Part shown: in pieces, positions 16,185 to 23,934 of the stretch | How the letters are laid out: the number at the start of each line of letters is the position of its first letter | Numbering within the stretch: position 1 is the stretch's first letter | Assembly: GCA_944383785.1 (NCBI GenBank) | Contig: CALWQV010000014.1 | Location: 1 to 44,937, forward strand | Direction of reading: 5' to 3' | DNA: 44,937 bases | Origin: an uncultured Enterocloster sp. | Lineage (GTDB): Bacteria; Bacillota; Clostridia; Lachnospirales; Lachnospiraceae | Translations under genes and position numbers: made by a program | The notes under the pieces: model-generated | What the model was told of the DNA's origin: nothing | The model's database searches: none | The model's input: only the letters and a program-made list of their open reading frames with translations

Positions 16185-17519
16185 ATGGGAGATAGAAGAA
16201 ATTTGAGAAGCAGAAAAAGGAGAGGCGGCGGCCGTTTTAAGCTGGCTGCTGCCGCGATTCTTGCGGCAGGGGCGGCAGCGCTGTGTTTCATCGCTGCCGG
16301 CTCTTTTGTGGGGGGAGCGGGAGCGGAGTACAGCCTGGCAGCCCAGATCAGCGAGGAAAATCAGAAAACGGAAAGCCGGACATCCCAGCAGCCCGCGCCT
16401 GTGGAAACGTCTGCCCCCGTTAAGGAACCGGACCCGACCGAGGCGCCGGATCCGAAGGAAGCCCTTAGGCAGCAGGCCGAGGCCATCGCCGCTTCCATGA
16501 CCCTGGAGGAAAAGGTGTGCCAGCTCTTTATGGTGACGCCGGAGCAGCTGACGGGCGTGGGCCAGGTGGCGGCTGCCGGGGATGCGACCCGCCAGGCCCT
16601 TTTAAACCGGCCGGTAGGGGGACTGATCTATTTTCGGCAGAACCTCCAGTCGCCGGAGCAGACGAGACAGCTTTTGGAGAACACCAGGGAGATCGCCTCT
16701 CAGGTTGAAAAGCTGCCTCTTCTGCTGGCAGTGGACGAGGAAGGGGGCTCGGTGACCCGGATCGGCGGGCAGTCCGCCTTTGGGGAGGCTGTTTTTCCGG
16801 ATATGGCCCAGATCGGCGCGGAAGGGAATCCTCAGAAGGCCTATGAGGTGGGGAAAACCATTGGCGCTTATCTGAAAAAGTACGGCTTTAATATGGATTT
16901 TGCCCCGGATGCGGATGTGCTCACCAATTCGGACAATAGGGTGGTGGCGGACCGCTCCTTTGGAAGGGACCCGCAGCTGGTCTGGGATATGGCCAGCCAG
17001 GTGGCCCAGGGCCTGATGGAGGAAGGAATCCAGCCGGTCTATAAGCATTTTCCGGGACACGGGGCCACGGCCGGGGATACCCATGAGGGCTTTGCTTACT
17101 CGGAGCGCACCATTGATCAGCTGCGGGAGTCGGAGTTGGTTCCTTTTCAGAAAGCCATTGACGCCGGAGCGGACTGCATCATGGTAGGGCACATCTCCGC
17201 CCCTATTGTTGCCGGGGATGATACGCCGGCTTCCTTGTCAGAAAAGTTGATTCAGCAGCTTTTGCGGGATGAGATGGGATTTGAGGGAGTGGTGGTCACG
17301 GACGCCCTTAATATGGGAGCCATCCAGGAACACTATTCCTCGGGAGATGCAGCCGTTAAGGCCATACAGGCCGGAGCGGATCTTCTGCTGATGCCGGCTG
17401 ATTTCGAGGCGGCCAGACAGGGGGTGCTTCAGGCGGTTGAAGATGGGGTGATCTCCCGTGAACGGCTGGATCAGTCGGTGATCCGCATCGGGATGATGAA
17501 ATTGAAAGAACAATCATAA
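16185..17519 (+). CDS. nagZ: Membrane-anchored beta-N-acetylglucosaminidase, GH3 family (NagZ-like)
   Basis: A 444-residue glycoside hydrolase family 3 enzyme. A basic start (RRNLRSRKRRGGGRF) and one hydrophobic segment (about 19-44) act as signal anchor or signal peptide, placing the enzyme outside the membrane, unlike cytoplasmic enterobacterial NagZ. After a Pro/Glu linker, the barrel begins at SMTLEEKVCQLFMV. Family motifs are LLAVDEEGGSVTR, FAPDADV, RSFGRDP, the loop KHFPGHGATAGDTHE with the acid/base His and Asp, and VVVTDALNMGAI with the nucleophile Asp. It would release N-acetylglucosamine from muropeptides. It lies in the zinc-ribbon operon, 21 bases after the lectin-like gene, linking that operon to cell-wall chemistry. 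Confidence 0.9.
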   Translation: MGDRRNLRSRKRRGGGRFKLAAAAILAAGAAALCFIAAGSFVGGAGAEYSLAAQISEENQKTESRTSQQPAPVETSAPVKEPDPTEAPDPKEALRQQAEAIAASMTLEEKVCQLFMVTPEQLTGVGQVAAAGDATRQALLNRPVGGLIYFRQNLQSPEQTRQLLENTREIASQVEKLPLLLAVDEEGGSVTRIGGQSAFGEAVFPDMAQIGAEGNPQKAYEVGKTIGAYLKKYGFNMDFAPDADVLTNSDNRVVADRSFGRDPQLVWDMASQVAQGLMEEGIQPVYKHFPGHGATAGDTHEGFAYSERTIDQLRESELVPFQKAIDAGADCIMVGHISAPIVAGDDTPASLSEKLIQQLLRDEMGFEGVVVTDALNMGAIQEHYSSGDAAVKAIQAGADLLLMPADFEAARQGVLQAVEDGVISRERLDQSVIRIGMMKLKEQS

Positions 17520-17527
17520 GGAGAAGA

Positions 17528-18628
17528 ATGCATATGAATCGGATTCATGTAGTAATCGGCGAACAGGACGAGCGTTTTCTGCTCCATTTGGCAAATATTC
17601 TGGAGAATGGATTCAGCGAGTACATTGAGGCTCACTGTTTTGCCAAGGCGGCTCATTTTATGAAGTATGTGGAAAAGAACGGCGCGGATGTAATTCTCGC
17701 GGATGAGAATTTCGGGGTTCCCCTGGAGTCTCTGAACGCGGAAAACTGCGGATATCTCTGCGACGACCCGGAGGTCAGGGCTTTGGGCGGTTTTAAGACC
17801 ATCTGCAAATATGGCCATCCCGATGAAATCTACAGGGATATTATGGATATTCACGCCAATGGCGGAAGGGTGATGGCGGCTCCTATGGAGGAGGCTCCTC
17901 TGGAAATGGGGGGGGTGGCCTGCGACGTGATCCTGGTTCAGGGCTTTTCCGGCGGTACCGGCGTTTCGACCTTTGCCGCCGCCGCGTCCATGTACAGCTC
18001 TCAGAAGGGGGTTCAGACCTTTTACCTGAACCTGGAGGATCTGGGGGATTCCAATGATTTCTTCTCTTCCCTGGAGACAGGGGGACTGGACGACGTGCTG
18101 GCCGCTTTAAGGGCGGGACACGGCGGACTTGCGGATTTCGCGGCGGAGCAGGCGCTCATTGATCCGGGCACCGGCGTATCCTACTTCGGCCCCAGCGCCA
18201 GGGCGGACCGGATGGCGGATCTGACGGCCCAGGACTGGATCGGCCTTTTAAACGCGCTGAAGGCTTCCGGCTCCTATGGACGTATTTTCGTGGACTGCGG
18301 CTTTGGCCTGGATGAAAAGCATCTGGCAATGATGGAGGCTGCGGACCGCATCGTTTTGGTGACAGACGGCGGAGAGACAGCTAATACCAAGTTCCGCAGA
18401 GGGCTGCAGGCGGTTTCCGCCTGGGAACAGCAGGAAGGCAAAAACATAACGGATAAAATGATCCTGTTCTACAACCGCTTTAGCAGCAGTAAATCCAGCA
18501 GCCGGCTGGACGGAATCGATCTGCCTGTGGTAGGAACCATGCCTCCGGTGAAACATGCTCTGGTTCGAGAGATTATCCAGGTGATGCTCTCCAGACAGAA
18601 TATTTTTGAGCGGCTGCTGCAGCTGTAG
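17528..18628 (+). CDS. TadZ/CpaE-like protein: receiver-like domain plus atypical MinD/ParA-type ATPase
   Basis: A 366-residue cytoplasmic protein. Residues 5-115 resemble a receiver domain (IHVVIGEQDERF, then ADVILADENFG where response regulators have the phospho-acceptor Asp). Residues 132-366 resemble a MinD/ParA ATPase: VILVQGFSGGTGVSTFAAAASMYSS replaces the canonical KGGxGKT, so both lysines are missing. IFVDCGFGLD matches the Walker B region, and IVLVTDGG the later strand. This domain order and the degenerate P-loop are typical of TadZ/CpaE, which localise Tad pilus machinery, but no tad gene is nearby. Two ATGs (17528, 17534) are possible; AGGAG lies at 17519-17523, so the second gives better spacing. 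It may position the membrane zinc-ribbon proteins; this is inference. Confidence 0.75.
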   Translation: MHMNRIHVVIGEQDERFLLHLANILENGFSEYIEAHCFAKAAHFMKYVEKNGADVILADENFGVPLESLNAENCGYLCDDPEVRALGGFKTICKYGHPDEIYRDIMDIHANGGRVMAAPMEEAPLEMGGVACDVILVQGFSGGTGVSTFAAAASMYSSQKGVQTFYLNLEDLGDSNDFFSSLETGGLDDVLAALRAGHGGLADFAAEQALIDPGTGVSYFGPSARADRMADLTAQDWIGLLNALKASGSYGRIFVDCGFGLDEKHLAMMEAADRIVLVTDGGETANTKFRRGLQAVSAWEQQEGKNITDKMILFYNRFSSSKSSSRLDGIDLPVVGTMPPVKHALVREIIQVMLSRQNIFERLLQL

Positions 18629-18644
18629 GATGAAGAGGAAGAAT

Positions 18645-19418
18645 ATGGAAGATGTACATCATATGACCTGTTACGCCTTTACCAATCAGGGGAGCAGGGA
18701 AGTAAATGAGGACAGCGTTGCCGTGGCAAGATCGCCCTTTGGCGCGTTCTGCGTACTGGCCGACGGCCTGGGAGGCCACGGCATGGGGGACGCGGCCTCC
18801 CAGCTGGTCTGCCGTTACTTGAAAGAGCAGTTTGGAAAGTGGCAGGGAACAGGCATGGAAGAGTTTTTGAAGGAAAGCTTTGAGGCGGCCCAGGTCTGTC
18901 TGACGTTAGAGCAGGTGCGGCTGAAGGCTCAGGACCGGATGAAGACCACGGCGGTAGCCGTCGTGACAGACGGGAAGCAGGTTCAGTGGGCCCACGTAGG
19001 GGATTCCAGGCTGTACTATTTTAAGGACGGATCCCTGGTATGCCGGACGCTGGACCACAGCGTGCCCCAGCGGCTGGTTGCCGCGGGAGAGATCAGCGAA
19101 TCGGAGATCCGGGGACATGCCAAGCGCAACCAGCTGTACCGGGTGATGGGAAAGCCGTGGAAGAAGCCGGCTTATGCGCTGAGCGCTCCCATTAACTTTG
19201 AAGAGAACCAGGCCTTTCTTCTCTGTTCCGACGGATTCTGGGAGTACATCCTGGAAGAGCGGATGGAGGAGCTGCTGCGCACATCCAATACCCCCAGGGA
19301 GTGGGTAGAGGCTATGGCCGGGGAAGTGGCGAAAAACGGCGCTGGAAAGAATATGGATAATTATACGGCGGTGGCGCTGTTTACCAATCACAGCGCACCG
19401 GCGGCGGAGACGGATTGA
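18645..19418 (+). CDS. PP2C-family serine/threonine protein phosphatase
   Basis: A 257-residue PPM/PP2C phosphatase of the PrpC/Stp type. Metal-binding motifs are intact: NQGSREVNEDS (Glu22, Asp23), VLADGLGGHGMGDAAS (Asp40, Gly41), HVGDSRLYYF, LLCSDGFWEY and the final DNYTAVAL. PP2C enzymes dephosphorylate Ser/Thr residues in the cytoplasm, usually paired with a Hanks-type kinase; no kinase gene occurs in this window. The start ATG at 18645 has AGAGGAAG upstream; ATGs at 18630 and 18663 are less likely. It lies 16 bases after the TadZ-like gene and 19 before the carboxypeptidase gene, so it is part of the operon and may act on one of its products. Confidence 0.9.
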   Translation: MEDVHHMTCYAFTNQGSREVNEDSVAVARSPFGAFCVLADGLGGHGMGDAASQLVCRYLKEQFGKWQGTGMEEFLKESFEAAQVCLTLEQVRLKAQDRMKTTAVAVVTDGKQVQWAHVGDSRLYYFKDGSLVCRTLDHSVPQRLVAAGEISESEIRGHAKRNQLYRVMGKPWKKPAYALSAPINFEENQAFLLCSDGFWEYILEERMEELLRTSNTPREWVEAMAGEVAKNGAGKNMDNYTAVALFTNHSAPAAETD

Positions 19419-19437
19419 AGGTAAGGGTGGGAGGAAA

Positions 19438-21249
19438 ATGAAAAACTGTAAAAAGTGCGGCGCTCAGATGGGAGATCAGGCAAAGTTCTGCCCGGTCTGC
19501 GGCGCTCCATGGACGGATCATGAGGAAAAAGCGGAAGCTAAGGCTCCTAAAAAGGTTCCTAAAAAGAGGGGAGGTAGCCTTCTTCTGGTGGTATGCCTTC
19601 TGATCGCCTGCTTTGTCATCGGCGCGGGCGGCTTCCTGGTGTGGAGCCATCTGCGGAGCGGAGGGACGGAAAGCGCTGTCTCAAATTCTGAGGATCAGGA
19701 AGAGCGGAAGGAGCCGGAGGAAGACTCTGAAAAAGAGGACGAAGAAGATTCGGAAGAAGAGGCCGGGCAGGAGAATGAGAAAGAGGAAAAAGGGCAGGAG
19801 ACATCCGAGATCGAGTCGGAGACGGAGCCGGCCGTGGAAGAGACTCAGGCCCAGGAGGCCCAGACAGAGGCGGCCATACAGGAGGAAGCGGCCCCGGCTG
19901 TCATCGGCTTAGAAGTGGTTAACTGCAATGAGAGCATTACCCTGCGTCCCGGTCCTTCCACCACATCCGGCGAAATCTGCCAGATTCCCCTTGGCGCGGA
20001 GGTGGAGTTTGTATCCGGCGCTTCCGACGGCTTTCTGCGGATTCGCTACCAGGGACAGGAGGGCTATTCCATGGGCGAATATCTGATGGCATCCGGCCCC
20101 GATTACCCAAAGCTTCAGGTAGTCAACTGCAATGAAAGCATCACCCTGCGTCCCGAGCCGTCTACCGATTCGGGCGAGATCTGCCAGATCCCCCTTGGGG
20201 CCCTGGTGGAGTTCGTATCCGGGGCGGAAAACGGCTTCTATGCCATTGTGTATAATGGACAGGAGGGGTATTCGCTGTCTTCTTATCTGGGGCAGCCCTC
20301 CGGAGGGGGAGACGGAAAGGCGGAATTTATGGCATTTTCAAATCAAAGGACAGAAATTTACACCTATGACCGGATGACGGAGGATCTGCAGGCGCTGCTG
20401 CAGCAGTACCCGGATCTTGTGACGCTGGATTCTCTGATCGACACGCCAGACGGACGGAAGCTGTGGCATATGACCATCGGCAGGGAAGGGGCTGACCGGC
20501 ATATATTTGTGAACGCCGCCATCCATGGGCGGGAGTATGTGACCTCCTGGCTGGTGATGGAGCAGGCTAAGGCTTTTTTGCAGGAGTGCCGGCAGTCGCC
20601 TGAGCTTTTGCCGGAGGATCTGGCGGTTCACCTGGTGCCGATGATCAACCCGGACGGGGTTTCCATCAGCCAGCTGGGGATGGACGGCTGCTTAAGGCCT
20701 CAGACAAAGGCGCTGGTGGAGGAAATCCTGGAGCGGGAGTGTGAGGGCAGTCAGGAGGAATTTTTAAAGCGCTGGAAATCTAACGCTCAGGGCATTGACC
20801 TGAACCGGAATTTTGACGCTATGTGGGAAGAGTATGAGGATGGCGTAGGCGCTCCCAGTGCGGACCATTACAAGGGGGAGGCCCCTGGCTGCGCCCCGGA
20901 GGCGGCGGCATTGATCAAGCTTACGGAAACCTGGAATTTTGAGCGCACCTTAAGCTATCACGCCCAGGGAAGCGTCATCTACTGGAATTTCGGGCAGACC
21001 GGGGAGCTGAAGGATAAGACCGTGGCTCTGGCTCAGGAGATTTCGGAGGCCACAGGCTACGGCCTGGACGGAGATTTCAGCCTCTTAGATCCGGCGGGAT
21101 ATAAGGATTGGGCTATTACGAAAAAAGGGATTCCCAGCCTGACCGTGGAGGTGGGGAGGGAGACGGCTCCAGTGCCCCAGTCCCAGTATGAAACCATCTG
21201 GCAGGAAAATAAGGATGTGTGGCGCAGCTTCGTAAGCTTTGAAGGGTGA
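19438..21249 (+). CDS. Zinc-ribbon membrane protein with two SH3 repeats and an M14 carboxypeptidase domain
   Basis: A 603-residue protein: zinc ribbon (Cys4, 7, 18, 21), basic linker, membrane helix (about 46-69), a very acidic stalk (85-150), two SH3-type repeats (about 158-216 and 226-284, nearly identical in VVNCNESITLRP and SGEICQIPLGA), and an M14 zinc carboxypeptidase domain (300-603). Catalytic residues are present: zinc ligands His363 and Glu366 (AIHGREY) and His508 (SYHAQG), substrate residues Asn457-Arg458 (LNRNF), and catalytic Glu571 (LTVEVG). M14 enzymes of this type often cut cell-wall peptides (gamma-D-glutamyl-diamino acid bonds), and bacterial SH3 domains bind peptidoglycan. 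The ribbon-helix half matches the other operon members. It is the last gene; a terminator follows. Confidence 0.9.
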   Translation: MKNCKKCGAQMGDQAKFCPVCGAPWTDHEEKAEAKAPKKVPKKRGGSLLLVVCLLIACFVIGAGGFLVWSHLRSGGTESAVSNSEDQEERKEPEEDSEKEDEEDSEEEAGQENEKEEKGQETSEIESETEPAVEETQAQEAQTEAAIQEEAAPAVIGLEVVNCNESITLRPGPSTTSGEICQIPLGAEVEFVSGASDGFLRIRYQGQEGYSMGEYLMASGPDYPKLQVVNCNESITLRPEPSTDSGEICQIPLGALVEFVSGAENGFYAIVYNGQEGYSLSSYLGQPSGGGDGKAEFMAFSNQRTEIYTYDRMTEDLQALLQQYPDLVTLDSLIDTPDGRKLWHMTIGREGADRHIFVNAAIHGREYVTSWLVMEQAKAFLQECRQSPELLPEDLAVHLVPMINPDGVSISQLGMDGCLRPQTKALVEEILERECEGSQEEFLKRWKSNAQGIDLNRNFDAMWEEYEDGVGAPSADHYKGEAPGCAPEAAALIKLTETWNFERTLSYHAQGSVIYWNFGQTGELKDKTVALAQEISEATGYGLDGDFSLLDPAGYKDWAITKKGIPSLTVEVGRETAPVPQSQYETIWQENKDVWRSFVSFEG

Positions 21250-21264
21250 GAAGGCGCTGACCGA

Positions 21265-21323
21265 AGATCCGGCGGCAGCCGGAGGGATTAAGCTCCCTCC
21301 AGGTGCAGCCGGATCTGTTTTTT
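21265..21323 (+). terminator. Terminator of the zinc-ribbon operon, overlapping the convergent gene
   Basis: AGATCCGGC (21265-21273) pairs with GCCGGATCT (21308-21316), with an inner stem GGAGGGA/TCCCTCC, followed by GTTTTTT. Its right half lies within the last codons of the minus-strand Crp/Fnr gene (from 21288). Confidence 0.85.
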
Positions 21324-21947
21324 CTGCAGCTCGATGAGCCCTTCCTCCTTCATATGCTTTAATTCCCTGGTCATGGCGCTGCGGTCGATGGAGAGATAGT
21401 CCGCCAGGTCCACCATGGTGAAAGGCAGGGTAAATTCCTGGCTGTGGCGGCTTCCTGCCAGCTGCAAAAAGTAGCAGATCAGTTTTTCACGGATGGAGCG
21501 CTGGGACAAAACCTCCACCCGCTGGCTTAGATGAAGGGCACGCTCGCTGATCATGGATAAAAGGTTGCGGATCAGCTGGGTGTGATGGAAGCAGGCGCTG
21601 GAACAGGGGGTGCTGATGCAGTCGCAGTCGATGAACAGCACGTCGCAGGGGGAAAGGGCGGTTACGGAGATCCCCGCCATGGGATTTCCCTGGTAGGAGA
21701 TAAACTGCCCGAACAAATCCTGAGGCTCCAGCCGCTCCAGGATGGTGCGTAGGCCGTTGACCTCGTAGCGCACTACCAGGGCGCTGCCCTTTCCCAGGAT
21801 TCCGATGGAGTGGAAGTCCCCGTCAAAGGAGCAGATGGTTTCGCCGTTTAAAAAATGGCGTTCCCTGGCCTTTAAGCAAGTCAGCAGCTTATGGTATTCC
21901 TCCAGGGAGATATTGTAAAATAATTTTTTTTGGAAATATTCCGTCAT
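21288..21947 (-). CDS. Crp/Fnr-family transcriptional regulator
   Basis: A 219-residue regulator with an N-terminal cyclic-nucleotide-binding-like beta-roll (LNGETICSFDGDFHSIGILGKGSALVVRYE, then EPQDLFGQFISY) and a C-terminal winged helix (about 150-215; VDLADYLSIDRSAMTRELKHMKEEGLIEL, the recognition helix in SIDRSAMTREL). Cysteines Cys123 and Cys127 region (CDCISTPCSSACF) could be redox-active, but an Fnr iron-sulfur pattern is not clear. It belongs to the broad Clostridial group like YeiL. It is divergent from the AEC carrier gene with a 94-base shared control region holding a perfect palindrome that overlaps its own -35 box, suggesting autoregulation and control of the carrier. Confidence 0.9.
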   Translation of the reverse strand: MTEYFQKKLFYNISLEEYHKLLTCLKARERHFLNGETICSFDGDFHSIGILGKGSALVVRYEVNGLRTILERLEPQDLFGQFISYQGNPMAGISVTALSPCDVLFIDCDCISTPCSSACFHHTQLIRNLLSMISERALHLSQRVEVLSQRSIREKLICYFLQLAGSRHSQEFTLPFTMVDLADYLSIDRSAMTRELKHMKEEGLIELQKKQIRLHLEGA

Positions 21948-21983
21948 GGTGCTTTTACCTCGCAGTATTCTGTGATAAGATAA

Positions 21984-22012
21984 AGTATAGTCTCTTTTTG
22001 TTGCAGATGCAA
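21984..22012 (-). promoter_or_regulatory. Promoter of the Crp/Fnr gene
   Basis: On the minus strand TTGCAT (complement 22007-22012), a 17-base spacer and TATACT (complement 21984-21989). The -35 box lies inside the palindrome at 21999-22014. Confidence 0.7.
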
Positions 22013-22014
22013 CA
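21999..22014. promoter_or_regulatory. Probable Crp/Fnr operator
   Basis: TGTTGCA-GA-TGCAACA is a perfect 7+7 inverted repeat in the divergent control region. Size and symmetry fit a Crp/Fnr-type dimer site. It overlaps the regulator gene's -35 and lies 28 bases before the AEC carrier start. Confidence 0.7.
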
Positions 22015-22041
22015 GAAAGATGAACTAAGGGAGGAATACTA

Positions 22042-22953
22042 ATGGATTTTCAAAACATGTTTCAGACCCAGGGGATGCTGTTTCTTCTCATGCTTCTGGG
22101 ATTTTTGCTGAAGAAGAAAGGCATGATCAACGAGGGAAATAAAGTGCTTCTTTCGGATCTGGTAATCAACGTGACATTGCCGGCCAGCATTATCAAGGCA
22201 TTCCAGATCGAGTTTAACCGGGAGATTCTTCAAAGCGGCCTGGTAATCTTTCTGGTGGCGGTGGGGATTCAGCTGGGCTCCTATTTGCTGGCGGCGGTGC
22301 TGTATCAGAAGGTGGAGACGGGGCATAAGAAGGTGCTCCAGTACGCCACCATCTGCTCCAACGCCGGGATTCTTGGAAATCCCATCGCGGAAGGAATCTT
22401 CGGTTCCCTGGGGCTGCTCTACGCTTCCTTTTACCTGATTCCCCAGCGTACCTTTATGTGGTCCATGGGGCTGACCTATTTTACGGAGGCACCGGACCGG
22501 AAAAGTCTGGTGAAAAAGATTGCCACCCATCCCTGCATCCTGGCAGTGGTCTTTGGCATTATCATTATGGTATTCCAGATCCCCCTGCCGGGGGTCATCG
22601 ACCAGACGGTAAAGTCTCTGGCCGGAGCCAATACGGCGGTTTCCATGCTGTTTATCGGAAGCATCCTTACCGGGGTCCGTTTTGCGGATCTGTGGACGCC
22701 CCTGACCATCTACTACAATATCGTTCGGCTGTTTTTAGTCCCGCTTCTGGTGTGGCTCTGCCTGCTGCCGCTGGGGCTGGATGAGCTTGTAACGGGAGTT
22801 TCCGTAGTCCTGGCCGCCATGCCTGCCGCCAGCGTAACCGCGATTATGGCTTCTAAATATCACTGCGACGAGGTGTTCGCCACAAAGTGCGTGGTGTCCA
22901 CAACGATTCTGTCCATGATTACGATTCCCCTGTGGTGCCTGTTTTTGGGGTAG
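22042..22953 (+). CDS. AEC-family transporter (auxin efflux carrier fold)
   Basis: A 303-residue inner-membrane protein with about ten hydrophobic segments arranged as two five-helix repeats, the AEC family pattern. Characteristic sequences are INVTLPASIIKAF in the first repeat, TICSNAGILGNPIAEGIFG around the crossover, and AAMPAASVTAIMASKY with a final helix in the second. Bacterial relatives carry malate, malonate or other small organic acids; the substrate here is not determined. GGGAGG lies 8-9 bases before the ATG. The gene is divergent from the Crp/Fnr regulator and is likely its target. The AraC gene follows after 22 bases. Confidence 0.9.
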   Translation: MDFQNMFQTQGMLFLLMLLGFLLKKKGMINEGNKVLLSDLVINVTLPASIIKAFQIEFNREILQSGLVIFLVAVGIQLGSYLLAAVLYQKVETGHKKVLQYATICSNAGILGNPIAEGIFGSLGLLYASFYLIPQRTFMWSMGLTYFTEAPDRKSLVKKIATHPCILAVVFGIIIMVFQIPLPGVIDQTVKSLAGANTAVSMLFIGSILTGVRFADLWTPLTIYYNIVRLFLVPLLVWLCLLPLGLDELVTGVSVVLAAMPAASVTAIMASKYHCDEVFATKCVVSTTILSMITIPLWCLFLG

Positions 22954-22975
22954 GAAAGGATAAAAGGTGAGAAGC

Positions 22976-23818
22976 ATGGCCCAGGAAGAAACCTATAAAT
23001 ATTCCTTTAAAATGGAGCCAAGAACGGCCTCCCTTTTTGTGCAGAATACAGGCTGCCAGAGATGCGCCGGCGGCTACCGCTGGGGACCGGGGATCCGGGA
23101 TCATTATCTGATCCACCATGTGCTTTCCGGAAAGGGATATCTGGAGATCGGCGAGAAAACATACCGTCTGCAGAAGGGCGATACCTTTCTTACCTTTCCC
23201 AATACCTCCATCCTTTATTATGCCGATGAGGAGGAGCCCTGGGAATACGTCTGGGCGGGGTTTAACGGGGTGGAGGCACAGAACCTGGTGAGCCGGACGG
23301 ATTTTGGGGAAGACTGTCCGGTGCTTTACGGATTTTTTGCCCATGAGATTGCGGGACTTTTAATGGATCTTTACTCGGACTACGGTACAATGGCCTGGTG
23401 TACCCCGGCGATTACGGGGAGGCTTTACCTGCTGCTGGCCTTTTTGATCCGCAATGCCCAGAGGGACGGCCAGACGGAGCACAGCGAGCGGGACTATGCA
23501 GGAATCGCGGCAGGGTATATTATGACCCACTACGAGCAGCCGATTACGGTGGAGTCCTTAGCCCAGCTGGTATCCATCAGCCAGAGCAGCCTCTATCGAT
23601 GCTTTCGCCGGAAGTTTAATATGTCTCCCAAGCGCTTTATTCTGGAGTACCGGATTGAGCGGGCCTGCGCTCTTTTGAAGGAAAATATATTCTCCATCCG
23701 GGAAATCTCCAATTCCGTCGGCTTTGAGGATCCCCTCTATTTTTCCAGGGCCTTTAAACTGGTGAAGGGCATGTCACCCCGCAGCTGGGCGGCGCTGCAG
23801 CGGGAGGATGGGGAATAG
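22976..23818 (+). CDS. AraC-family transcriptional regulator
   Basis: A 280-residue regulator with an N-terminal cupin-like sugar-binding domain (about 20-150; HHVLSGKGYLEIGEKTYRLQKGD, then WVGFNG-like WAGFNGVEA) and two helix-turn-helix motifs in the last 100 residues (ESLAQLVSISQSSLYRCFRRKF and IREISNSVGFEDPLYFSRAFK), ending with the family consensus KGMSPRSW. ATG at 22976 follows AAAGGTGAG. It stands immediately upstream of galK-galT, in the same direction with its own intervening promoter. Such regulators commonly control sugar use, so galactose genes are likely targets, but that is inferred from position. Confidence 0.9.
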   Translation: MAQEETYKYSFKMEPRTASLFVQNTGCQRCAGGYRWGPGIRDHYLIHHVLSGKGYLEIGEKTYRLQKGDTFLTFPNTSILYYADEEEPWEYVWAGFNGVEAQNLVSRTDFGEDCPVLYGFFAHEIAGLLMDLYSDYGTMAWCTPAITGRLYLLLAFLIRNAQRDGQTEHSERDYAGIAAGYIMTHYEQPITVESLAQLVSISQSSLYRCFRRKFNMSPKRFILEYRIERACALLKENIFSIREISNSVGFEDPLYFSRAFKLVKGMSPRSWAALQREDGE

Positions 23819-23875
23819 AAGCGTAACTCCATACGTCTGACCGGAAAATCCATTTCACGGCAGGAAAAACTGCGC

Positions 23876-23881
23876 TATAAT
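23876..23881 (+). promoter_or_regulatory. Probable -10 box of galK-galT
   Basis: A consensus TATAAT lies 54 bases before the galK start. No good -35 hexamer is found at 16-18 bases upstream, which fits a promoter that needs an activator such as the adjacent AraC protein. Confidence 0.5.
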
Positions 23882-23934
23882 GAAAGAAATGTATCATGAA
23901 AGAAATAAATGATGAGAGAAAGGTGGACTGCGAC

